A stretch of 17,095 bases of DNA, taken from contig JAGHBG010000253.1 of the NCBI GenBank assembly GCA_021161105.1, positions 1 to 17,095 of the forward strand. Direction: 5' to 3'. The first letter of the stretch is position 1. Each line of letters opens with the position of its first letter. The translations under genes were made by a program, and so were the position numbers. This stretch comes from Thermotogaceae bacterium. GTDB lineage: Bacteria; Thermotogota; Thermotogae; Thermotogales; Thermotogaceae. Shown here one piece after another: positions 7,708 to 15,274 of the stretch. The notes below the pieces were generated by a model that was not told the origin of the DNA, did no database searches, and saw only the letters and a list, made by a program, of their open reading frames with translations.

Positions 7708-9002
7708 GAGTTTCCGCTTTGCCAAGATTTTGGGCTTTCATTGTCCCAGTAGTTTCCGTTATAGTGGCACTTCTAATTGCATCAGTGATTATAATAATGA
7801 TAGGAAAAAGCCCTGTAGAGGCGTACACTATCCTGCTTAAAGGCGCTTTTGGTTCAAGTTCTGCAATAGCAAACACTGTTGTTAAAACAACCCCACTAAT
7901 TCTTACAGGACTTGCTGTAGGATTTGGTTTCCGTGCTGGAGTCCTCAATATAGGTGCGGAAGGTCAAATGGTGATGGGTGCTTTGATGGCAACCCTTGTA
8001 GCTATAAATCTTGGAAGTGTTCCTCCATTCATCGCAATAACTATTACTCTACTCGTCGGCATGCTGGCTGGAGCTGGTTGGGCTGCCATCGCAGGTTATT
8101 TAAAAGCAAAAACGGGCGCACATGAGGTCGTCACAACCATAATGCTTAACTGGATAGCAACTTATCTTTCTTCTTATATGGTACAGGTTCCCCTTGCTGT
8201 TGGTTCGGGGACTCCAAAAAGCCCCGAAATTGCTCCCAATGCAAAGCTGCCTGTACTTATGACAGTTGGAGCAATTAACATGAACACAGGAATAATTATT
8301 TCCATAATTGCCGCTATTCTTCTTTACATAATTCTGGAGAAAACCACAATGGGTTACGAAGTAAAAGCTGCAGGATTCAACCCGTATGCAGCAGAATATG
8401 GTGGAATAAGCATATCAAAGAATATTACGATATCCATGGCAATATCCGGTGCTCTTGCTGGACTTGCTGGAGTTATTGAACTTACCGGTGTTCATTACAG
8501 GTTTTTGGGAACACTATCTGGAGGAAAAGGATTTGATGGAATATCCATCGCTTTGATAGGACAGAATCATCCAATTGGAATTATCTTTGCTGCTCTGTTG
8601 ATGGGAGCCCTAAGAACTGGTTCAAATGAGATGCAGTTTGCCGGCATTCCAAAGCACATCGTTATGATAATTCAAGGTATCGTTATATTCCTTGTTGCTG
8701 CAGACAGAATAATAAGAACTTCAATGGTAATAATGGATAAAAAAGAAAAGACAGCACAGGAAACAAAGAAATTTGTAAAAAGAGCTGCGATACTTTCTGT
8801 AGTTACAGTAGTCGCCATGTTACTTTCAAGAGAAAATTTGTGGAGCGGACTTGGAAAGTTTGGATATTATATTGGCAAGGTTTTCTGGGTAATTGAGCTT
8901 GTTTCTCTATTATCGCTCATGATAGTTGTGGTCCTATATATAATTTCTGCTGTCATATCACTTGGCATGGCTTACAGCAAGAGAAAGAAGGTGAAATCAT
9001 GA
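7704..9002 (+). CDS. BMP-type ABC transporter permease 1, with C-terminal extension
   Basis: This is an inner-membrane permease of the BPD_transp_2 (branched-chain amino acid/ribose/nucleoside) class that forms the channel with the next gene product. Typical segments are LTGLAVGFGFRAGVLNIGAE near 75-95, the WAAIAGYLKAKTGAHEVV coupling region, TIMLNWIATYL, and AAGFNPYAAEYGGI followed by MAISGALAGLAGVIEL and GFDGISIALIGQNHPIGI. The usual length is near 350 residues. Here the protein is 432 residues, because after VAADRIIRTS it continues for about 95 residues with a charged linker and two or three further hydrophobic segments (around 355-370, 385-395 and 398-425). The gene starts with GTG 7704 overlapping the ATPase stop. 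Substrate class is inferred from the binding protein. Confidence 0.93.
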   Translation: MRVSALPRFWAFIVPVVSVIVALLIASVIIIMIGKSPVEAYTILLKGAFGSSSAIANTVVKTTPLILTGLAVGFGFRAGVLNIGAEGQMVMGALMATLVAINLGSVPPFIAITITLLVGMLAGAGWAAIAGYLKAKTGAHEVVTTIMLNWIATYLSSYMVQVPLAVGSGTPKSPEIAPNAKLPVLMTVGAINMNTGIIISIIAAILLYIILEKTTMGYEVKAAGFNPYAAEYGGISISKNITISMAISGALAGLAGVIELTGVHYRFLGTLSGGKGFDGISIALIGQNHPIGIIFAALLMGALRTGSNEMQFAGIPKHIVMIIQGIVIFLVAADRIIRTSMVIMDKKEKTAQETKKFVKRAAILSVVTVVAMLLSRENLWSGLGKFGYYIGKVFWVIELVSLLSLMIVVVLYIISAVISLGMAYSKRKKVKS

Positions 9003-9958
9003 AGTTGATAGAAGCACTTCTTTCGATATTCATAAATCCTCAGTTCTACAAGATAGCGCTCACAGCGTCAACACCTTTAATTTTCGCATCGCTGGGTGGA
9101 GTTTTCTCAGAGATAACCGGTGTTGTTAATATAGCTCTTGAAGGAATAATGCTTCTTGGCGCTTTTACATCTATTGTTTTTACCTTCTATACAGGCAGTG
9201 CCTGGTTTGGCATTCTAATGGCTGTTCTTGTAGGTATAGGATTCGCATGGCTTCATGCATGGGCTTCTATAAGATGGCTTGGAAATCAGATAGTTGTTGG
9301 AACAGCTCTCATACTGATGGCTCAGGGAATAACGGGTTTTCTGATGAAGCCAATATTTGGAAGACCCGGACAGACGGATTTTGTAGGAAGAATAAATGAT
9401 ATTTCTATACCGGGTTTGAAAGATGTGCCATTTCTTGGAAAAGCCATAGGTGAAATAAATCCACTTGTAATTATCGCTTTTGCTTCTGTCTTTGTTGCCT
9501 GGTTTATCATATACAAAACCACCCTCGGGTTGAGAATGAGGTCCGTCGGGGAAAATCCAGAAGCTGCAGATACTTTGGGAATAAATGTTTATAAGATAAG
9601 ATACTTTGGTGTGCTCATGAGCGGTGTACTGGCATCTTTGGGTGGAGCTTTCCTTAGCGTGGGGGAAACCGGAAGCTTTAAAGAGCTCATGTCAGGTGGT
9701 AGGGGATTCATAGCACTGGCGGCTATGATTCTTGGAAACTGGAATCCTGTAGGTGCAATGCTTGCTTCTATTCTCTTTGGAGCTTCTGAAGCCTACGCTA
9801 ACCTGCTTCAGAGCAGTAAGCTAATAGAAGTTCCAGCTTCCGTTAAGCCTCTTTTCAATATGGTTCCGTTTATAGTTACATTGATAGTCATAAGTGGATT
9901 CATTGGTAAAACAAGACCACCCGCTGCTGATGGTGTGCCTTATGAAAAAGCTGAGTAG
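8999..9958 (+). CDS. BMP-type ABC transporter permease 2
   Basis: This is the second permease of the importer, 319 residues and the normal length for the family. It is also of the BPD_transp_2 class and is very hydrophobic, with about eight or more membrane segments. Conserved stretches are ALTASTPLIFASLGGVFSE, TGVVNIALEGIMLLGAF, WLGNQIVVGTALILMAQGIT, LGLRMRSVGENPEAADTLG and GGRGFIALAAMILGNWNPVG. Its ATG overlaps the stop of permease 1 (ATGA), and in the family the two permeases assemble as a heterodimer with the double-ABC ATPase. A 20-base gap separates its stop from the next gene. No defect is seen. The substrate is probably a nucleoside or a related base/cofactor, by family membership only. 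Confidence 0.94.
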   Translation: MKLIEALLSIFINPQFYKIALTASTPLIFASLGGVFSEITGVVNIALEGIMLLGAFTSIVFTFYTGSAWFGILMAVLVGIGFAWLHAWASIRWLGNQIVVGTALILMAQGITGFLMKPIFGRPGQTDFVGRINDISIPGLKDVPFLGKAIGEINPLVIIAFASVFVAWFIIYKTTLGLRMRSVGENPEAADTLGINVYKIRYFGVLMSGVLASLGGAFLSVGETGSFKELMSGGRGFIALAAMILGNWNPVGAMLASILFGASEAYANLLQSSKLIEVPASVKPLFNMVPFIVTLIVISGFIGKTRPPAADGVPYEKAE

Positions 9959-9963
9959 CTTTA

Positions 9964-9971
9964 AAAGGAGG
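9964..9971 (+). promoter_or_regulatory. Ribosome binding site for the TTG start of the MalG-like gene
   Basis: AAAGGAGG is seven bases before TTG 9979, near-optimal spacing. This supports a TTG start giving MKKRKIHVHVILILL, the expected short cytoplasmic tail before membrane helix 1. Confidence 0.7.
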
Positions 9972-9978
9972 CATCACC

Positions 9979-12318
9979 TTGAAGAAAAGAAAAATACACG
10001 TTCATGTGATACTGATACTTCTTGTAGCTTTGATCCTTTTTCCAGTTGTTTGGGTTGTTATGACCTCGCTCAGAAGGGATGAGGCGGCTTTTTCGCCTCA
10101 TCTATTTTCAACGAATCTTACGCTTCAACACTACAAAGATCTGCTTTTCCCTCCAAAGAATATTCCCGCTATTCTCTCGGAGCTTTCAAATAAGATAGCG
10201 CTTTATCCTCCTTATGATTCAGAGAATCAAGAAAAGGTTAGAAATTCAATAGAAAAAGACTTAGAAAAATTAGAGAAGGAAATAGAAAAAAGCAAAGAAC
10301 TTGTGATTTACTTCAATGAGAATTCAAAGAAGATTGAAGATTATTTGAAAAGCAATTTTAATGCATATATAAAAAACTTAGTTTCTCAAATACAAGATCT
10401 CATAGGTAAAATAACCCCGCAGATTAAGGAACTGCCAGAGGACGAATTAATGTATGTTGCTATTTATGAACTTATCAATGAAGGAGAAAAGGGGACATGG
10501 TACAGGAAATATTTTGAGATAGACCAAGCCACTTTGGAAGAAAAGTGGAAACAATACATAGGAGAACTTATTTCTGAAAAAGAGAGAAAAGCTAAGGAAG
10601 GAGAAGAAGTTAAATTAAAAACTGAATCAATAAAAACTGAGTTAAATGCCCTTTCGCAAGAAATTATAGGTATCGATGAAGCAATAAAAGCATTGAAGGG
10701 AGACCTTATGAAAGTTCATGATGTCATAAAGACCGCTGTAAATGTTGAAGGTGATGTGAATCTTGATTACAGCAAGCAGGCAGAAAGAATCAGTAATCTT
10801 TGCAGAAAAGTAAGTCCTTATGAAAAATTCAAAGATATCTCATCTGTTTTAAGCGATATTTCCAAAATCTTTGAAAAACCTGTTAAAGTATCAATAGAAT
10901 CTGCAGAGATTCTAAAAAGGCAGGTAGCTTTTTTGGATTCTTATCTTCAAGATATTGAATACCAGACTGAAAAATTTCTCAGTATTTACAATGAGATAAA
11001 AGAAAAAGAAAGCAACTTAAAATCATTGGAAAACACACTTTCATCCCTGGAAAGTGGAATCCAGAAACTTGAAAGGAAAATAAGTGAGAGGGAAGAAAAG
11101 CTTAAACCTTATCTTTCAAAAGCTTTTCTGATATATCTTTCTGATAAACTGGAGTCAAAAAAGTCATCAATATCTAAACTCAAATTCTCCAAATCTTCGA
11201 TAACAAAGCTCAACATATATCTAAAAAGTATCAGGAGTTACTATGCATCTGCTAAATCTATGAACATTTCTTATTCAAAAGATCTGAAGAATTTAATAGA
11301 TCAAATGTCATGGGCCAAAAGCTACAAATCCTTTATCGGTGCTGCTCAAAATTTTCCTCAATTAGCTAAAGATGCGATTGAAAAAATGGAAAGTGAGTTA
11401 AATTCTCTAAAAGAACGGTGGCGTGAGCTATTCCTGCTTTCTTTAAAGGGAGCTCCCGTTGTTCCCGCTGAAATTACTAATATGAAAGAATACATTTCAA
11501 GGCTTTATGAAGGAAATATAAGCTCAAATTTAGGTATTTTGATAAGATCATCAAGGGACTTGATGTATTCTTTCCCTGCACATGATGGGAGAAAAGTCTT
11601 CAAAAAAATTGATAAAGCTCTTTACACTTTCCAGCAGATCTGGCAGAGAAAACCCAAACATTACTTCTTAAGATGGGTGTGGAATTCCGTTTTTGTTGCT
11701 GGAACGGTAGCTATAATAACCACATTTGTAACAGCTCTTGCTGCATATCCTTTCAGCAGAATGAAATTCTGGGGCAGAAGGTATGGAATTATGTTCCTTT
11801 TGCTTATCCAGATGTTCCCGGCTATAATGTACATGGTTGCCCTTTATGGAATGCTTTCCTTCATCGGAAAAATATTCCCATGGCTTGGACTTGATTCGCT
11901 GGGAGGACTTATCTTCGTATATCTTGGAAATATAGCCTTTAATATGTTTCTTATAAAAGGCTTCTATGATACCATTCCTTCTTCCCTTGAAGAAAGTGCC
12001 ATGATAGACGGCGCAACAAGATTTCAAACTTTCTGGCGAATAATAGTACCACTCGCCAGCCCAATATTGGCAGTAGTTGTGATATTGACATTTATGGGAA
12101 CATTCAACGAGTTTGTACTTGCAAGGATAATCCTTCAGGATGTTAAGAACTATACCTATGCGCTCGGACTCTGGAGCTTTTCCGTTGGGCCTTACGAAAC
12201 CCAGTGGGGTCTCTTCACAGCGGCGGCACTTCTTGGAATGCTTCCGATGGTGATTCTCTTCTTGTCGCTTCAAAGATTCCTGATAAGTGGATTAACAAAA
12301 GGTTCCGTTAAAGGATGA
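9979..12318 (+). CDS. malG: MalG-type ABC sugar permease with a long coiled-coil insertion
   Basis: Both ends match MalG, the inner-membrane permease of maltose/maltodextrin-type importers. Helix 1 is at about 8-29, followed by the family segment TSLRRDEAAFSPHLF. The second half has NSVFVAGTVAIITTF, AAYPFSRMKFWGRR, QMFPAIMYMVALYGM, the EAA loop EESAMIDGATRFQTFWRI (from 671) that contacts the ATPase, and FMGTFNEFVLA. The usual length is about 280 residues; here it is 779. The extra 500 or so residues (about 55-553) sit in the loop between helices 1 and 2, which lies outside the cytoplasm. They are rich in Lys, Glu, Leu, Ile and Ser, with heptad-like spacing over long stretches typical of coiled coil. 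The insertion is visibly more AT-rich than the flanks. I recall that long MalG proteins are annotated in Thermotoga, so the insertion may be lineage-specific. No malE, malF or malK is in the window. Confidence 0.9.
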   Translation: MKKRKIHVHVILILLVALILFPVVWVVMTSLRRDEAAFSPHLFSTNLTLQHYKDLLFPPKNIPAILSELSNKIALYPPYDSENQEKVRNSIEKDLEKLEKEIEKSKELVIYFNENSKKIEDYLKSNFNAYIKNLVSQIQDLIGKITPQIKELPEDELMYVAIYELINEGEKGTWYRKYFEIDQATLEEKWKQYIGELISEKERKAKEGEEVKLKTESIKTELNALSQEIIGIDEAIKALKGDLMKVHDVIKTAVNVEGDVNLDYSKQAERISNLCRKVSPYEKFKDISSVLSDISKIFEKPVKVSIESAEILKRQVAFLDSYLQDIEYQTEKFLSIYNEIKEKESNLKSLENTLSSLESGIQKLERKISEREEKLKPYLSKAFLIYLSDKLESKKSSISKLKFSKSSITKLNIYLKSIRSYYASAKSMNISYSKDLKNLIDQMSWAKSYKSFIGAAQNFPQLAKDAIEKMESELNSLKERWRELFLLSLKGAPVVPAEITNMKEYISRLYEGNISSNLGILIRSSRDLMYSFPAHDGRKVFKKIDKALYTFQQIWQRKPKHYFLRWVWNSVFVAGTVAIITTFVTALAAYPFSRMKFWGRRYGIMFLLLIQMFPAIMYMVALYGMLSFIGKIFPWLGLDSLGGLIFVYLGNIAFNMFLIKGFYDTIPSSLEESAMIDGATRFQTFWRIIVPLASPILAVVVILTFMGTFNEFVLARIILQDVKNYTYALGLWSFSVGPYETQWGLFTAAALLGMLPMVILFLSLQRFLISGLTKGSVKG
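10078..10102 (+). other. Perfect 9-bp hairpin inside the MalG-like coding region
   Basis: GATGAGGCG (10078-10086) and CGCCTCATC (10094-10102) are exact inverted repeats around a 7-base loop GCTTTTT, followed by TATTTTC. It lies 120 bases after the importer's last stop and codes for the conserved RRDEAAFSPH segment. It could act as an intragenic attenuator or weak terminator; it could also be chance within coding constraints. Confidence 0.5.
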
Positions 12319-12323
12319 GGAGG
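12317..12323 (+). promoter_or_regulatory. Ribosome binding site that favours ATG 12330
   Basis: GAGGAGG, overlapping the malG stop, ends six bases before ATG 12330. An in-frame ATG at 12315 overlaps this site and cannot use it. Confidence 0.6.
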
Positions 12324-12329
12324 CAGAAA

Positions 12330-12845
12330 ATGGAGTCAAGACTCATATTGATAACAGGGATGCCGTCCAGCGGAAAAACTACACTGGGAGAAGCTTTAAA
12401 TAAAAAATTGAGAGAGTTAAATCTCTGTTCAATTCACCTTGATGGAATTGAGTTCAGGGAAATGATTGGAACAGCAGATTTTACATTAAAGAGTATAAGA
12501 AGCACTATTGAAGCAATAGAAAAAATAACAAAGGTTCTTTTAAGAAAAGGAATTATTTTGATAATAACAATAGTAGGACCTTTTGATAAAGACAGAAAAA
12601 GACTCCTTTCAACGACAGATTCTATACATGTCCATCTTGAATGTCCTTTGGAGGAACTGAAAAAAAGAGATTTCAAGGGCGTTTACGAAAAAGCCGATAA
12701 GGGAGAAATGATTCTCCCGGGTTATTCTTTCGAATATGAATTCCCGAAAAACCCCGATCTTCTGCTTAAAAGCTGTATAATGAGCGTTGAGGAAGAGGTA
12801 AAACAGGTCATCAGAGTTATGAAAGAGAAGGGATGGTTAAATTGA
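12330..12845 (+). CDS. APS kinase-like P-loop kinase (CysC superfamily, divergent)
   Basis: This is a 171-residue cytoplasmic P-loop kinase. The Walker A is GMPSSGKT (10-17). The overall pattern follows adenylylsulfate kinase: a LDG motif at 37-39, a basic segment after a second strand (IVGPFDKDRKR, 82-91), the RDFKGVYEKADKGEM segment (113-127) and a PGYSFEYEFPKNPDL ending. True APS kinases usually have DGD near residue 38 and an F-I-S-P motif; here they read DGI and IVGP, so acceptor specificity may differ. No sulfurylase or other sulfate-assimilation gene is nearby. It overlaps the following phosphodiesterase gene by four bases (TTGA) and follows the MalG-like gene directly. The fold is fairly sure; the substrate could be APS or another small hydroxyl-bearing metabolite. 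Confidence 0.75.
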   Translation: MESRLILITGMPSSGKTTLGEALNKKLRELNLCSIHLDGIEFREMIGTADFTLKSIRSTIEAIEKITKVLLRKGIILIITIVGPFDKDRKRLLSTTDSIHVHLECPLEELKKRDFKGVYEKADKGEMILPGYSFEYEFPKNPDLLLKSCIMSVEEEVKQVIRVMKEKGWLN

Positions 12846-13960
12846 GAGAAATATTAAACAATATGGTAAAACCTGATTATGAGAATTCAATAGTCAACCT
12901 ATCAAACTGGATCCTTCAAAACTTTGGAAAGGAAACTCATCATAAACCACTTGATCTCCCGGTTAATTTCGAAAAAATTGGGCTAATCATAATCGATGCT
13001 TTTGGATATATAGCCTTCGAGAAAATGAAAAGGTTCTATTTTCCAAAGAACCTTCCCAATCCTGAAAAAATAACTTCGATTTTTCCAAGCACAACAACAG
13101 CAGCCCTCACATCAATTTACACAGCAAAAACACCCGCAGAGCATGGCATGATTGGTTACATATTGTTCTTAAAGGAATATGGATTTCTCGTAAATATGAT
13201 AGAACTTACTCCAATTGGTTATGAGAGAGACGCACTTAAAGACCGAATGGAATTTAAGCTTCCAGTTACGACTATTTTCGAAGAACTTAACGGTATTGAA
13301 AGATATGTTATATCTCCTGCAAGATACGGAGGTTCTGGATTATCTTTAATGCTTCACAGGGGAGCGAAAGTTGTTGGATACACATCAATTGGAGATTTCG
13401 TATTTAAGTTCAGGGATATACTGGCAGGGGAAGGGAAAAAAATAGTTGTAGGTTACATACCAAATGTTGATGGTGTAGGCCACAAAGAAAGGGAAAAGGC
13501 CTATATAAACGAAGCTTCTATGATATTACGTCAGATAGATAATATGATAGCTCCTAAAATACCAGAAAATGCTGCTCTTGCTGTAACCGCTGATCACGGA
13601 ATGATAAGGACTCCTGAAAGCAAAGAAATATGGTTGGGAATTGACAGTGAAATAATGAAATATCTTCTCATGCCGCCTGGTGGCGAAAGAAGGATGATGC
13701 ACCTTTATACAAAGAACCCCGACGCTCTCTTAAACTATCTTGAAGAGAACTATTCTACCAAAGGGGTGTTCCTTAAAAAAGAGGAAGCTATTGAACTTTT
13801 TGGAGGGAATCACGAAAGAATTGGAGATGTTGTGCTTATAGCCAGTGAAAATTATTCCTTTAACTTCAAATACAGATTCAAGGAAGATAGTCTGGCAGGC
13901 ATGCACGGTGGGTTGAGTGAAGAAGAAATGTATGTGCCATTATTTTTTATATCAAAGTGA
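12842..13960 (+). CDS. Type I phosphodiesterase/nucleotide pyrophosphatase-like enzyme (alkaline phosphatase superfamily)
   Basis: This 372-residue protein carries the full metal site of the alkaline phosphatase superfamily in the nucleotide pyrophosphatase/phosphodiesterase style: Asp52 (IIIDAFGY), a probable nucleophile Thr85 in FPSTTTAALTS, PAEHGMIGY after it, Asp210 and His214 (DGVGH), Asp251-His252 (ADHGM) and His355 (AGMHGG). Enzymes of this family split phosphodiester or pyrophosphate bonds using two metal ions. No signal peptide is visible, so it probably acts in the cytoplasm. TTG 12842 overlaps the kinase stop and lies nine bases after GAAGGG; an in-frame ATG at 12833 is almost touching that site and is less likely. 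Being coupled to a PAPS-type kinase hints at work on nucleotides such as PAPS/PAP-like molecules or nucleotide sugars, but that is inference. Cofactor-independent phosphoglycerate mutase-type activity is an alternative but less likely. Confidence 0.85.
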   Translation: MREILNNMVKPDYENSIVNLSNWILQNFGKETHHKPLDLPVNFEKIGLIIIDAFGYIAFEKMKRFYFPKNLPNPEKITSIFPSTTTAALTSIYTAKTPAEHGMIGYILFLKEYGFLVNMIELTPIGYERDALKDRMEFKLPVTTIFEELNGIERYVISPARYGGSGLSLMLHRGAKVVGYTSIGDFVFKFRDILAGEGKKIVVGYIPNVDGVGHKEREKAYINEASMILRQIDNMIAPKIPENAALAVTADHGMIRTPESKEIWLGIDSEIMKYLLMPPGGERRMMHLYTKNPDALLNYLEENYSTKGVFLKKEEAIELFGGNHERIGDVVLIASENYSFNFKYRFKEDSLAGMHGGLSEEEMYVPLFFISK

Positions 13961-13972
13961 AGGGGTGACGAT

Positions 13973-15268
13973 ATGGTTAAAAACTATGTTCTTGACACAA
14001 ATGTGTTGATTCATGATCCAAAAGCCATATATTCCTTTGAAGACAACGTGGTTGTAATTCCTCTTCCTGTAATTGAAGAACTTGATAGACTGAAAAAAGA
14101 AGCCGGAAGCGTTGGCAGAAACGCAAGAGAAGTTATAAGGGAACTTGATAGTCTAAGAGAAAAAGGAAACTTAAGCAAAGGGATTAAACTTGAAAGTGGT
14201 GGAATGTTAAAGATTCTGGTTCTATCAGAAGATGAGCTCAGTGAAGTCCCGGAATTCTTATATGAAAAGTACATGGACAACTGGATACTTGTTTACACGC
14301 TTACATTGATGAGACTTTCTCAGGTTCCTACATACCTTGTAACGAAAGATATAAATCTCCGGGTTAAGGCAGACTCTCTTGGGATCCCGGCACAAAATTA
14401 TTTAACTGACCGTTCTGATTTATCAGCTCTTTCTCCTGGATACAGAGAACTCAAGGTCGATGAGAAACTTCTGAGTGAATTTCGTCATAAAGGTTTTCTC
14501 ACACCTGAAGAGCTTGGCATAGAAAACTCCTATGAAAACGAATACTTCGATATATCTGGAACTTATGGAATATACAGAAACGGAAAGGTGGAACTTATAA
14601 GAATTGGCAGGGAAGTAATAGCTTCTGAGGATACTTTCTATCTCTTTAAAGTAGGGGGGATATACCCGAGAAATAGAGAACAGTTTTTCGCCCTCCATGC
14701 TTTATGTGATGATGAGATAAACCTTGTCTCGCTTATTGGAATTGCTGGAACAGGAAAAACCCTGCTTTCGCTGGCCTGTGCTATTGAGAAAAGAAAAAGA
14801 ATAATAGTAACAAGACCCACCATACCTGTTGGAAGAGATATCGGGTACCTGCCCGGAAAAGTTGAAGAGAAGATGCGTCCATGGATGCAGCCAATCTATG
14901 ATAACTTAGAACTTATAATGGAAAGGCTTGGAATGAACCTCGAAAACTTCATAAAAAGGGGAAGAATAGAGATAGAAGTGCTATCTTATATAAGAGGAAG
15001 ATCTATCCCGGACCAGTACATGATAATAGACGAAGCTCAGAACCTCACGCCCCATGAAGTAAAAACCATCCTCACAAGGGTTGGCGAAGGAACAAAGGTT
15101 GTTCTTGTTGGAGATCCCTACCAGATAGATACTCCATACCTTGATGTAAACAGCAACGGTCTTGTATACACCGCAACTAAATTTCTGAGGGATGAACTTG
15201 CTTCTCACATAATACTTACGAAAGGTGAAAGATCAAAACTTGCTACAAAGGCTGCGGAGCTTTTATGA
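13973..15268 (+). CDS. PIN domain-PhoH family ATPase/putative RNA-processing helicase
   Basis: This 431-residue protein joins two domains. Residues 1-145 are a PIN-type nuclease domain with acidic positions in YVLDTNVLIHDP (Asp8), VIEELDRLK, KYMDNWIL and LVTKDINLRVKA. After a linker, residues 225-431 are a PhoH ATPase with Walker A GIAGTGKT (256-263), the downstream VTRPTIPVGRDIGYLPGK motif, Walker B DEAQNLTP (353-360) and VLVGDPYQIDTPYL. PIN-PhoH proteins (PhoH2/YlaK type) act on RNA, coupling unwinding to cleavage in studied mycobacterial cases. The length is normal and the acidic residues are retained, so it should be active. AGGGGTGA precedes ATG 13973 by about five bases. A Pif1-type helicase follows after six bases. 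No antitoxin-like small gene is next to it. Confidence 0.93.
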   Translation: MVKNYVLDTNVLIHDPKAIYSFEDNVVVIPLPVIEELDRLKKEAGSVGRNAREVIRELDSLREKGNLSKGIKLESGGMLKILVLSEDELSEVPEFLYEKYMDNWILVYTLTLMRLSQVPTYLVTKDINLRVKADSLGIPAQNYLTDRSDLSALSPGYRELKVDEKLLSEFRHKGFLTPEELGIENSYENEYFDISGTYGIYRNGKVELIRIGREVIASEDTFYLFKVGGIYPRNREQFFALHALCDDEINLVSLIGIAGTGKTLLSLACAIEKRKRIIVTRPTIPVGRDIGYLPGKVEEKMRPWMQPIYDNLELIMERLGMNLENFIKRGRIEIEVLSYIRGRSIPDQYMIIDEAQNLTPHEVKTILTRVGEGTKVVLVGDPYQIDTPYLDVNSNGLVYTATKFLRDELASHIILTKGERSKLATKAAELL

Positions 15269-15274
15269 TCTGAA

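Noticed and set aside
9894..10082. A 62-codon + strand frame across the permease 2/malG junction
   Set aside because: It overlaps the ends of two well-supported genes in another frame and shows no family features.
11668..12273. A 201-codon open frame on the - strand under the MalG C-terminal half
   Set aside because: It is antisense to conserved MalG membrane helices, its composition is implausible, and it shows no motif or start signal.
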